Origin: CAVQCX01 sp963775335
Lineage (GTDB): Bacteria > Pseudomonadota > Gammaproteobacteria > Chromatiales > Chromatiaceae
Length of the DNA: 64,000 nucleotides
NCBI GenBank assembly: GCA_963775335.1
Contig: CAVZIJ010000001.1
Span: 1-64,000 of the forward strand
Direction of reading: 5' to 3'
A model generated the notes under the pieces. It was not told where the DNA came from. It saw nothing but the letters and a program-made list of their open reading frames with translations, and made no database searches. How positions within the stretch are numbered: position 1 is the stretch's first letter; the number at the start of each line of letters is the position of its first letter. Shown here piece after piece: positions 17,975 to 26,293 of the stretch. A program made the position numbers and the translations under genes.

Positions 17975-18628
17975 CTAGGGCGCGGCCGCGTAGCGGTGCA
18001 GCATCGCGTGATCGACCGCGTACGAGTCGATGCTCCCTCCGTCGCCCCAGACGGAGCACGCGATCATCGAAGTGCCTTTATCTGGCTTTGGCGAAAAGCT
18101 CAGCCCCAACGTGTTGCCAGTCTTGGATGTTTGCACGCAACCCGGACCCCAGCACATGCAGACCCTGTCGGGACCGCTCGATTTCGTCAGTACCGGGGAG
18201 CCGTATTTCTCTTCAAGGGCGGCCAATACGAGATTAGCCTCCCGAACGTGCCCGCCTGCGTCGATGTTCGGATAACCATGCCCGCCCGTGCGATACTCGA
18301 TCATGTAGATCTTTCCATCCGGCCCCGCTTTTGCCGTGACAAAAGCCTTATGGGGCTTGGAGGTCACAATGGCTTTGACGCCGGGCCCTGCCCAATTCGT
18401 GTCACCCCACCCTGCTTTCCGCGAGCGCTTGGCTTCATAGGTCCGGATCTTTTCTGACCTCGCCTTGAGGACGGCCACCGCATCGTCGAGAGGCATGCCC
18501 AACCGCAGGTAGTCGAGCTGCTCCGCTCCAGGCGGAAGGGTGGGTGCAGCAGCGAAGAGCTGTTCTGCTTGCAGAAAGCCCGCGACCGCGACCAAGGCGC
18601 ATACAACCAGGCGCTTTAAAGCGTTCAT
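17975..18628 (-). CDS. Hypothetical secreted protein
   Basis: A 217-residue protein starting at ATG 18628. Residues 1-27 (MNALKRLVVCALVAVAGFLQ through LFAAA) are a signal peptide. The mature part contains LRLGMPLDDAVAVLK near residue 41, a start common to secreted proteins with a two-residue-spaced helical repeat, then GYPNIDAGGHVREANLVLAA and a cluster of cysteines in VCMCWGPGCVQT. I do not recognise the family. Codon use and the clear signal peptide support a real gene. It is flanked by repeats and gene-free DNA on both sides. Confidence 0.65.
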   Translation of the reverse strand: MNALKRLVVCALVAVAGFLQAEQLFAAAPTLPPGAEQLDYLRLGMPLDDAVAVLKARSEKIRTYEAKRSRKAGWGDTNWAGPGVKAIVTSKPHKAFVTAKAGPDGKIYMIEYRTGGHGYPNIDAGGHVREANLVLAALEEKYGSPVLTKSSGPDRVCMCWGPGCVQTSKTGNTLGLSFSPKPDKGTSMIACSVWGDGGSIDSYAVDHAMLHRYAAAP

Positions 18629-19327
18629 TGTTATCTCCGCGTGTCAAAGTTTCACTCCGCACCGGCTCAAACTATACCGGACGCGGTGGTCAGCCCGGAA
18701 AACGAATTCAATCCAGCGATCAAACTTTGCTTTCAGTCACCTAGGGCCGAGAAGACGCCGGCGCGGTGCTGAGACCCGGCCGAGACAGTTTGACGTAGCG
18801 CTGATTGCACGACATCGCCCCAACTCCCTCCCCTTGCCGGGTCCGCCGCGCTCCGCGGGCCCTCTACCCTTGGCGGCGACGAATCCCTGGCGTCTAACCG
18901 ATTCTGGACCGACTGCAGCTCCGGTCAATCCGCCCGGCCCTCCCGCAAAACGCTCGCCGGTCCACCGGATGACCGCTCCGGGTCGAGAAGCGTCCTTCAG
19001 TGAAGGCTTATGTTCGGCAAACGGTCGTATAGTTGATGCCAAGGTCTCCTACCGCCCCGGTAGGAGAGCCGGCTCGGGCCACCCCCAGAAAGTGCGGATG
19101 TCGCCCCACTCCGGTTCATGCGGTTTGCCGTCCTTTCGAGATATATCAGCGCTCCTTGTGGAGAGCTCGTGCTTCCGTACGGCGAGATCTTAGCGTCGCT
19201 TTCATGGCGAGGTCCGGTGCTTGCCGGTCTGCTCACCCTGACGGCTGCCCTATTCAGACAGCCGGTGCCACTTTGTTCGCGGGTCCCAGCAATTTCGCGC
19301 TGGGGCGCGCGGTGCATCGCGCGCTAA
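18629..19327. other. Gene-free stretch with a repeat motif and a small hairpin
   Basis: About 700 bases without a convincing gene. 18965-19013 carries a divergent copy of the dispersed motif (ggatgaccgctccgggtcga then gtccttcagtgaaggctta). At 19045-19067 tctcctaccg and cggtaggaga form a 10-bp stem around ccc. The rest shows nothing recognisable. Confidence 0.4.
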
Positions 19328-19570
19328 TCAGGCTTGGCGGATTCGGCCTGCGACAACGATGCGTCCCCGCTTGGTAGCAACGCCACATCCACCTCGGGCC
19401 CCGACGAGGCAGAACACCGTCACGGCCGAGCCGGATGCGGCAAGGAAGGTCCAGCCCGCACCGGGATCGATCCAGAAGAATGGCAAAGCCAGCGTCATGC
19501 AGACACCGACCAGGAACAGTAGGGGTCCGCTATCGCGCCGCAATGCCTGTTCAAGGCACGTCATATTCAT
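19328..19570 (-). CDS. Putative small membrane protein
   Basis: An 80-residue minus-strand frame with two hydrophobic segments, LLFLVGVCMTLALPFFW (about 17-33) and FLAASGSAVTVFCLVGA (about 42-58), followed by a basic end (RRIVVAGRIRQA-like). It has no known family. Supported by the hydrophobic pattern only. Confidence 0.4.
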   Translation of the reverse strand: MNMTCLEQALRRDSGPLLFLVGVCMTLALPFFWIDPGAGWTFLAASGSAVTVFCLVGARGGCGVATKRGRIVVAGRIRQA

Positions 19571-19772
19571 ATTCAGCTCAGTTTCTTGTCTTCGTCATGG
19601 GTGCTGCAGTGCCGGCTCCCGAAGCGAAGCGCAGGGCATTCCGAGCGGCGGCTCTGGCCCCCCGGCAGGGCAATCCGACAGCTATCGCCGGTATGCAACG
19701 CGGGGCGGCTCAGTGAAGAGAAGGCCGCGAGCAAGATGCCCCCGCTGCCTGCGACGTCTCACGCGGTAGCAC

Positions 19773-19982
19773 TCAGTCGATCCAGCTTCCAGCAAGATAC
19801 TCCTGGCCCGATTCGTTGAGCACATAGTGCCGAGACATGCCCTGGTGATTGGCGGTCTCGCACGCGTCCAATGCGGCGCTCAGGTACTGAAAGTGGTTTA
19901 CTTCCATATGTCGACTTGATGAAAAGACCCCCGAAACCAAGTGCTCGGGAATGAGCTTCCGCGACCTCATCAGGCGATACAT
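19773..19982 (-). CDS. Putative small hypothetical protein
   Basis: A 69-residue minus-strand frame; the second half, GMSRHYVLNESGQEYLAGSWID, reads like the C-terminus of a small soluble protein. No domain is recognised, and the true start may be the internal Met near residue 49. Confidence 0.3.
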   Translation of the reverse strand: MYRLMRSRKLIPEHLVSGVFSSSRHMEVNHFQYLSAALDACETANHQGMSRHYVLNESGQEYLAGSWID

Positions 19983-20131
19983 CGACCTCTCCTGCCTTTC
20001 AGCGATAGCCGATTCCTACGCTGCCTGCGAAGTACAGGGGTCTCGATCACGTGAATGGTGCAGGAGTGTCGCCGTGCTCGGGATACATTTTGGGACATCC
20101 AAGTCCCCAAAATGGCGGCGGTCGGCGGGTC

Positions 20132-20466
20132 TTAGCCGCCACGGTCGTCGTCATCTGCGGCTTCGAACGGCAAGCGCAGACTCGGGTGGTCGAGCGGCAG
20201 GGCGAGGTATGCCTCGCGAGTCGTCTCGGTGTCGAAATAGATGGTCAGGTTGCCGTCCACCAGGGACGGATGGCTTGCGAACGTCTTGGATATCGTTGCC
20301 GGTCATGGGGTCCGTGGTGCTGACGCGATGCTCCGGCTCGTGCAATCGGCGGCTCTGCGTCCGATCGCGGGGCAACGGGTCGGACGCGACCCAGTTCAAG
20401 TATTCGAACTTGATGGGGGGTGTCGGTCCGAAAGGTAACGATGTCGACATGCTGTTCTCCTGTCAC
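20132..20466 (-). pseudogene. Small conserved-looking gene broken by two frameshifts
   Basis: On the minus strand three overlapping pieces give one coherent protein: a start region near 20466, then EYLNWVASDPLPRDRTQ and EHRVSTTDPMTGNDIQDVRK in a second frame, then SLVDGNLTIYFDTETTREAY and LPFEAADDDDRGG in a third, ending at TAA 20132-20134. One shift lies near a run of Cs at about 20415. I do not know the family; coherence across frames is the evidence. Confidence 0.45.
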
Positions 20467-20852
20467 TCATCGCCGGTCGCCCGTACGCTGCGCGGTGTGC
20501 ACTACTCTGCGGGGACGCTCCATCCTGCTTGTGCTGACGCCGGTTACGGCAAGGGATGTGGCGAATTGTTGACGTTGACGATAGGCCTTTCTTCCGGAGA
20601 TAGCTCATCACGTTAATTGATGGGGCGCCGATGGGCCCGCAGCCTGCGGCGTGAGGCAAAATGGCCCCCCGTTCCCCTATCAAGATCCTGCCACTTTCGA
20701 TCCTGACTGAGCCAATGTCTCCTCGGGGTCCATTACCGTCCTTAAGCGGCGGCTAATATTCCCCCCGGCTCCCGAGCCCCCGCCGGCCGACGGTCGACCG
20801 CCGCTTGGGGGGCACACACGGGTGCTTCCTCAACCACTGCGAGGAGCCTGCC
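20467..20852. other. Gene-free stretch with dispersed motif copy B
   Basis: 20714-20760 repeats the atgtctcct...ccgtccttaagcggcggct motif of 17507-17551. Nothing else is recognised. Confidence 0.45.
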
Positions 20853-21019
20853 ATGTACGCCGAACCCTCAGAGTCGGCCGCCAGCGGCTGGGTACCCGGG
20901 AACAAAGGGAGGCTGGTCGGGCCAAAGCCGCCCTTCAAGCTCAAACACATCTGGGCAGTCTGCATCCGGCTCCAGATCGCCAACCGAGCCCGGCAGCTTG
21001 CCCTGCTCAACCTGGCCGC
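20853..21019 (+). pseudogene. N-terminal fragment of a tyrosine-type integrase
   Basis: From ATG 20853 the frame reads GRLVGPKPPFKLKHIWAV and then LQIANRARQLALLNLA, matching the N-terminal part of short tyrosine recombinases common in proteobacterial genomes (GxxxGxKPPLK...IRxRLQ...RDLALFNLA). It then stops matching at about 21019; the catalytic domain with the R-H-R-Y residues is missing. The break coincides with the truncated acetate kinase on the other strand, so this is a recombination junction. Confidence 0.6.
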
Positions 21020-21203
21020 CGGACCCAAGTCCTTCACCCGCAAGGTGCCCCCCGGCAACCCAATCCGCTCAATCGCGCCCTCCAGCATCCCCGGCAACGG
21101 TTCACCCACATCGAGGAGCGCGAGCTTGATGCTCGACGAACCGCTGTTGATGGTCAGGATGCGCTTGGGTTGCCGCTTTCCTTCCGCCGAGGTGATCAGG
21201 TCT
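21010..21203 (-). pseudogene. ackA: N-terminal fragment of acetate kinase
   Basis: Minus-strand codons KRILTINSGSSSIKLALLDV are the start of acetate kinase (the conserved I-L-x-I-N-S-G-S-S-S phosphate-binding motif), followed by GEPLPGMLEGAIERIG. The frame is cut at about 21010 where the integrase fragment begins. It overlaps the end of the SPFH gene, so the pair may once have been co-transcribed. Only about 60 of roughly 400 residues remain. Confidence 0.65.
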
Positions 21204-22008
21204 CAACCCTAAGCGGGGCGGACTCCGGACCGGGCGCGCTTTTACTTGCCAGCGCAAGCGCCAGAGTCGTCGTTGTAGGGTTCAAGCTATCGACCATCGA
21301 GCTCGGAATCAAGACCGTGGCCCCTCGTTCCTTCGTGGTCTCGTAAATAATGTTCATGGCCCTGAGTTGGAGCGCTTCGGGATGCCCGGCATAGATATCG
21401 GCGGCTTCGACGAATTTCGCTGCGATCGCGGCTTCGGCCGAGCCGAGAATCACGCGCGCCTGCTTCTCGCGTTCAGCCTGGGCCTGGCGAGACATGGCAT
21501 CCTGCAGGGCCTCAGGGATGGCCACATCGCGAATCTCAACCGAGCTCACCGATATGCCCCATGGCTCGGTTTTTGCGCCGATCTCGAGCTTCAGTTGCTC
21601 GTCGGCATCCTTACGATCGGATAACAATGCGGCCAACATCGACGAGCCGATCATCTCGCGGAGAGATGTTTGGGCGACCCGATCAACGGCCTCCCTGTAA
21701 TTGGTGATGGCCAACGCCGCTTTTTCGGCATCATGCACGTGCCAGAAGATGATCGCATCCACGTTCACAGGGACTGTGTCGCGGGTCAGTGCCTGCTCGG
21801 CATTGAAAGCCGTGGTCTGGATACGTCCATCAATAACGGCGACTACGTTGTCGATGATGGGGATAATGACAAACATTCCAGGCCCTTTGACACTTTGCAG
21901 CTTCCCCATCCTCAGGATGACGAATTTCTGCCAGGCGTTGGCCATCTTCAGCGACAACGCGATAATAACGGCGGCTCCGAAGAACGCTAGTGCCAGGTAG
22001 TGGTTCAC
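21196..22008 (-). CDS. SPFH/stomatin-family membrane protein (slipin)
   Basis: A 270-residue protein. An N-terminal membrane segment (LALAFFGAAVIIALSL) is followed by the SPFH domain: KFVILRMGKLQSVKGPGMF, DTVPVNVDAIIFWHVHD and REMIGSSMLAALLSDR are typical slipin motifs, and SRQAQAEREKQARVILGSAEA starts the coiled region. Stomatins scaffold membrane microdomains and regulate membrane proteases or channels. The start used is GTG 22008. The frame stays open upstream for about 50 codons with a second hydrophobic stretch (FLVFVFILAGLAIG) but contains no ATG before a TAA near 22160, so the N-terminus may have been altered by the neighbouring IS. Confidence 0.85.
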   Translation of the reverse strand: MNHYLALAFFGAAVIIALSLKMANAWQKFVILRMGKLQSVKGPGMFVIIPIIDNVVAVIDGRIQTTAFNAEQALTRDTVPVNVDAIIFWHVHDAEKAALAITNYREAVDRVAQTSLREMIGSSMLAALLSDRKDADEQLKLEIGAKTEPWGISVSSVEIRDVAIPEALQDAMSRQAQAEREKQARVILGSAEAAIAAKFVEAADIYAGHPEALQLRAMNIIYETTKERGATVLIPSSMVDSLNPTTTTLALALASKSAPGPESAPLRVET

Positions 22009-22357
22009 CCACTTGCCGATGGCCAGGCCCGCGAGGATAAAGACGAAGACTAGGAATGAACTGAAGTTTTGTACTTTCTCAGTGTCGCAATTATCGACCG
22101 TCGGGAATGCGCGTGAAACAGTCGCGGTGACGTAGCGCGTCGGGATTTCTTCATCTTCAGAACGTTAGTATATTATTGACTACAGGATGGTCGCCATATT
22201 AGTGCATGCTTATAGATGATCAGCCGCCCGCAGAACGCGCTGACAGCCGCATAATTGCGAGAAAAAACAGTCGCTTAAACGTGAATAGGGGCTCGATTCG
22301 AGGTATAATCAAGGTTGCACAAGCCAATGATTTACCAACAAAAAGAGCCCCTACTCG
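22009..22357. other. IS left flank / 5' region of the transposase
   Basis: AT-richer DNA upstream of the transposase. An inverted pair aggggctc (22286-22293) and gagcccct (22345-22352) flanks the presumed leader, possibly a hairpin controlling transposase expression. The IS left end was not located by eye. Confidence 0.4.
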
Positions 22358-23689
22358 ATGCCTATCTTACGCACTCTCGCCAACGATTTCCAAGCCCTGT
22401 TTCCGGCCAACGACAAGGGTCAGGAGCGCTTTCGCTGGCTCATCCTGACATTGCAAGCGATCGTCGTGCCGATCACCGCCTCGCGCACCTCCAACTTGTT
22501 GCGGGCCATCGAGACACTGTTCGGTGTGAGTATCGCCGAGTGGCGCTACTACACCTTCATGGCTTCAGTGAAGCTGCCCTGGGAGCGGCTGTGGAATCTG
22601 CTCTGGCGGCGTATCCCCAGCCCGTTGAGCGATGGGCGTCTGCTGCTGGCGCTTGATGATTCCATCAACCCGAAGACCGGCAAACACATCTTCGGCTGCC
22701 AGCGTACCTTCGATCATGCGGCCAAGACCAACCAGACGCGCTATCCGTGGGCGCAGACCATCCTCACCGTGGGGCTGCTCAAGAAAATCCACGGGCGCTG
22801 GGCCTGCTTGCCGCTGGCCTTCGCTTTTTATCTGCGCCGCAAGAGCTTGGAGGGCGCCGATCTGAAACTGCGCCGCCAGTCGCTGGTCTTTCGCAGCAAG
22901 TTCGAGCAGGCCGTGCGGCTGATCGCACAGCTTGGCAGTGTCTTCAAGAACGCGCCGATGCTGATCGCCACTGACAGCTGGTTCGGCAACAACGGACTGT
23001 TCAAGCCGTTGCGAGAGCAGCTCGGTACGCGCGCCCATCTGCTCTCGCGGTTGCGGGTCAACTCCGCTCTCTACGCACTCCCCGAACCAGCGAAGAAGGG
23101 TAGCGGCGGAAGACCCAGGAAATATGGCAATCGTCTCGGTAACGCGACACAGTTGGCCGATGCGATGCGCAAGCATGCCAGCACCTATACGCTGCATGTG
23201 TACGGGGACCTGCGCGAGGTCGTGGCCGCCCAGCGTATCGTGATGCTCAAGACCTTGCGCTGCCGTGTGCGTGTCGTCTGGGTCTACCGCAAGAGCCAAT
23301 GGGTTGCGCTGCTGACCACGGACCTTGATCTCAGCGTCGAGCAGATCATCGAATACTACTCGGCGCGGTGGAAAATCGAAGCGGGGTTCCGCGAGATCAA
23401 ACAAGAGATCGGCAGCACCGAGACTCAGACGCGCAAACCCGAGTCGGTTACCAATCACCTGCATTTCTGCATGGCAGCCACCACCATCACCTGGATCTAC
23501 GCCGAGCACTTGCCTCAAGCCCCGGCGCGGCGCTACGCTTCGCAAAAGACCACCGAGTTTGCCTTCGGGGACGCACGAAGGTCCCTCGCCAAACACCTGG
23601 CCAACGAGGGTTTTGGTATCAATTGCCAGAATTCGCGCAAACCGGATCGAAATCCTTTGATCTCAACTATCATGCGCCTCGTCGCGTGA
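22358..23689 (+). CDS. IS4-like DDE transposase
   Basis: A complete 443-residue transposase. Acidic residues of the DDE triad are seen in LLALDDSINPKTGK (near 96), LIATDSWFGNNGLF (near 204) and the Y-x-x-R-x-x-x-E block YYSARWKIEAGFREIKQEIG (near 330-349), the arrangement of IS4-type enzymes. Intact, so the element may be active. It sits between the SPFH gene and a gene-poor stretch; terminal inverted repeats and a target duplication were not identified. The subgroup within IS4/IS701-like families cannot be fixed by eye. Confidence 0.85.
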   Translation: MPILRTLANDFQALFPANDKGQERFRWLILTLQAIVVPITASRTSNLLRAIETLFGVSIAEWRYYTFMASVKLPWERLWNLLWRRIPSPLSDGRLLLALDDSINPKTGKHIFGCQRTFDHAAKTNQTRYPWAQTILTVGLLKKIHGRWACLPLAFAFYLRRKSLEGADLKLRRQSLVFRSKFEQAVRLIAQLGSVFKNAPMLIATDSWFGNNGLFKPLREQLGTRAHLLSRLRVNSALYALPEPAKKGSGGRPRKYGNRLGNATQLADAMRKHASTYTLHVYGDLREVVAAQRIVMLKTLRCRVRVVWVYRKSQWVALLTTDLDLSVEQIIEYYSARWKIEAGFREIKQEIGSTETQTRKPESVTNHLHFCMAATTITWIYAEHLPQAPARRYASQKTTEFAFGDARRSLAKHLANEGFGINCQNSRKPDRNPLISTIMRLVA

Positions 23690-23762
23690 GGAAAAACAAG
23701 AAACTTCAGGGAATGAAGTAATGGCATTCATGTCAGCATCTCTCTATGTTTGGTTGCAACAC

Positions 23763-24275
23763 TCAACAAATACCGACCGAGGCAAGTCTTTTCTGCGAGG
23801 CAGGGTACGCGCGAGTATGAATCATGCGGAGGACGTTCAAGCCTGATACCCGCTTGTGCATGCCCCCGACTTGCAGTATCTCCGCTGTGATGATCTGGAA
23901 GCCGTCAGGTCTTTGGAGGGTCATCCGGTTTCCAGTCGTCGCGACGCGGGCATTGGCCCTATGTGATGCATTGCTTACCCTTTGGGTGCGGCAACTCTCT
24001 AACAACGTCCTGCGACCGAGATTCAATGGGTTAGGGCGGAGGGCGGGGGTCGGAGAGCAGGCGCGCAGTCGCTGCGCAGTCCAGGTTGATGCTGTCTCGT
24101 CAAACACGACGGGGGTCGAAGGGCCCGGATAGTTGCGCGTCGCTTGTTGGCGGAAGTGAAACACCATATGGGCGGGTAGGTCACCACTGACCTTCAGGGA
24201 ACCCCCTGTGGCGGCGATCAGGAGTATGCCGATGATGCCTATGCGCGCAATGTCGGACGCGGGTCGGTTCTGCAT
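23763..24275 (-). CDS. Hypothetical protein, weak
   Basis: A minus-strand frame with a plausible start (ATG 24275) and one hydrophobic segment, ARIGIIGILLIAATGG, near the N-terminus. The remaining 140 residues show no domain and an even, basic composition that could be a non-coding frame. Listed because of the membrane-anchor-like start. Confidence 0.22.
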   Translation of the reverse strand: MQNRPASDIARIGIIGILLIAATGGSLKVSGDLPAHMVFHFRQQATRNYPGPSTPVVFDETASTWTAQRLRACSPTPALRPNPLNLGRRTLLESCRTQRVSNASHRANARVATTGNRMTLQRPDGFQIITAEILQVGGMHKRVSGLNVLRMIHTRAYPASQKRLASVGIC

Positions 24276-24356
24276 TGCCGTGCCCCGGAATACGCCCCTT
24301 GAAGACGGCTGCATAGGCAAACATAGCACGTCCGTCGGGCTGCGATTCCGGAGCCT

Positions 24357-24620
24357 ATGGCCGGAATGCGTCTTGGCCCCCGCCACGCACCCTTCATCCT
24401 CATCCGTCGGCGGTTGGGCGAGCGTCAGATCCATGCCCGCTGGGGCCGGCTACGCAAGCTGCTGGGTCAACAGGTGCGGGTGCTTGCCGTATTCAAGCGC
24501 CCCGACGGACACAGCCTGCATGTGCGCAAGTCCACCTGTCCCGAGGGCGAGCAGTTCAAGATCTGCCTGGTGCTGGGCCTCGACCACCAGCCCGGAGGCG
24601 TCCAGAAGATGATCCACTGA
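24357..24620 (+). pseudogene. C-terminal remnant of a DDE transposase
   Basis: The last 55 codons, RKLLGQQVRVLAVFKRPDG, KSTCPEGEQFKI and LGLDHQPGGVQKMIH, resemble the C-terminus of IS1634-type transposases. The N-terminal and catalytic parts are absent. Confidence 0.35.
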
Positions 24621-25118
24621 CCCCCCGGCCGCAAAGATTTGCGGACTTGTAGTGCCACTCGCGGATCTGTCGCAACACAATTGATGGATTAACCGGGAAG
24701 TTTCAACGGGGAAGTTTCGAAGAGGCTATCAACCTAGAAGCGGCAGTTGAACGGCCGCCAGGGTGCGTGCCTTGGTGGCCGTAGCGGCCATCACCCGCTG
24801 GGTGAGCATCAGGCTCGTCCTCAATCATGGCCCAATCGAACACTTGATCGTTACTTGAAGAGGTCAACTGCCGTTTCTAGGATCAAATGTGGGTGAACGC
24901 TCCAAGCCGTCTTCAGTGGGGCAGGAGCGCCGCAAGGACCGGAAAGGTGCCCTTCTGACGCTAAGGCGGTGAATCGGATGACCGCTCTGGGTCGAGCTCG
25001 GTCCGTTAGCGGCGGCTTATATATGGACAGGCTGAAGGTCGGTTCCCGGCCATGAGCCGTCGTTAGTCGACCCCGGTCGAGCAATGACTTCAGCGGTGGT
25101 GCTGATATTCGATAGAGG
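24621..25118. other. Gene-free stretch holding an inverted-repeat element and motif copy C
   Basis: No gene is seen. 24733-24881 is an inverted-repeat element (listed separately) and 24971-25023 carries ggatgaccgctctgggtcga and gttagcggcggcttatat, the third copy of the dispersed motif. Confidence 0.5.
24733..24881. repeat. 149-bp element with 18-bp inverted ends
   Basis: cctagaagcggcagttga (24733-24750) and tcaactgccgtttctagg (24864-24881) are inverted copies with one mismatch. No coding capacity inside. Probably a miniature inverted-repeat element. Confidence 0.65.
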
Positions 25119-26114
25119 TCAGGCCGCGCCGCCGGTGACCAGGATCTTGCCGTCACGCTCGCCGGCGCTAGCGGCAGCCACCGCCTCCCGGATTCTTTCG
25201 ACCGGGTAGGTCGCGTGGATGCGGGCATGCAGCGTCCCGCTGGCCACCAGCTGTGTCAGCTCGCCGTACAACGCCCGCTGCGCGTCACGGCTCGCGTCGC
25301 GGAGCCACTTCACCAGCCAGAAGCCCCTTAGCGTGATGTCGCGAAAGACCAAGGAGCTCGGCGCCAGGCGACAGGGCTCGCCGCTCATCATGCCGTAGTT
25401 GACCAGCGTGCCCCCTTCGGCCAGGCATTGCGCCAGCCGGTCGGTAGCGGCGCCGCCCACCGCGTCTATGGCCAGCCGGATCGCTGCACCGCCGGTTGCC
25501 TCGCTCACGCGGCGAGCGATATCTTCACCGTCGACAAGCACGACTTCGCCGCCCTGTGCCTTTGTCGCCGCTACCGCCGATGCTCGCCGCACCAGATTGA
25601 CGGTGCGAAGACCCCGCCGCTTGGCCAACTGCATCAGGTAGCCGCCAACGCCCGAGTTAGCGACGTTCTGGATCACCCAGTCGCCGGCGACCAGGGGTAC
25701 GAGCTCGCTGAGCATCAGTGACGCGGTGGGCGGATTGACCGTTAGCATCGCCAGTTGCAGCGGGTCAGCGCCCTCTGGCAGCGGTACCAGCAAGCGCGCT
25801 TCGGTCAGCAGGTGCGTGACCCAGGTACCACTGCCGCGCGGCAACAGCACCAACTGCCCGACCGACAGGTCGTTGACGCCCTCTCCCAGCGCAGCAATGC
25901 GGCCCACGCCCTCGCTCCCGCCAACCGCCGGAAGCGGCGGCAGCACGGCGTATTCGCCGGTCAGCGTCAGAAGGTTCGAAGGATTGATCGGCGAGGCCAG
26001 CATGGCCACCAGGACCTGGCCGGCAGCCGGTGGCGACAATTCGAGCGGCACCGCGCGTATCACGTCCTGTGGCACCGCGCCGCGGTGGTCGTACTGGGCC
26101 TTGAGCATCGTCAT
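25119..26114 (-). CDS. MDR-superfamily oxidoreductase (enoyl reductase/quinone reductase type)
   Basis: A 331-residue protein from ATG 26114 (MTMLKAQYDHRGAVPQDV). The GroES-like N-terminal domain has SPINPSNLLTLTGEY and GGSEGVGRIAALGEGV; the Rossmann part has VIQNVANSGVGGYLMQLAK. The zinc-ligand cysteines of alcohol dehydrogenases are missing, and NPSNLLTLTGEY is the pattern of trans-2-enoyl thioester reductases (MECR/Etr1-like), so an NAD(P)H-dependent reduction of an activated double bond is likelier than alcohol oxidation. The earlier Met at 26150 would add a basic stretch unlike the family. Monocistronic. Confidence 0.8.
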   Translation of the reverse strand: MTMLKAQYDHRGAVPQDVIRAVPLELSPPAAGQVLVAMLASPINPSNLLTLTGEYAVLPPLPAVGGSEGVGRIAALGEGVNDLSVGQLVLLPRGSGTWVTHLLTEARLLVPLPEGADPLQLAMLTVNPPTASLMLSELVPLVAGDWVIQNVANSGVGGYLMQLAKRRGLRTVNLVRRASAVAATKAQGGEVVLVDGEDIARRVSEATGGAAIRLAIDAVGGAATDRLAQCLAEGGTLVNYGMMSGEPCRLAPSSLVFRDITLRGFWLVKWLRDASRDAQRALYGELTQLVASGTLHARIHATYPVERIREAVAAASAGERDGKILVTGGAA

Positions 26115-26293
26115 CGGGCGTCCTCCCTTGAGGCGTGGGGGGCAAATCAAGTAGGAAGATCAGGCGCTGGAGCATAGGCGGCCTGAAGGCGACATGCGAG
26201 TCCCAAGGGGACCTTGGCACGGTCAGGCGCTGCCCGACGCGAGCACGAAGCGCCCCTCTGAATCGGATGCGGCGGCGCAAGCGGCAGCACCTC

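Noticed and set aside
17792..18457. Long plus-strand frame across 17.8-18.5 kb
   Set aside because: Opposite the hypothetical secreted protein, which has a signal peptide; no domain in the plus-strand product.
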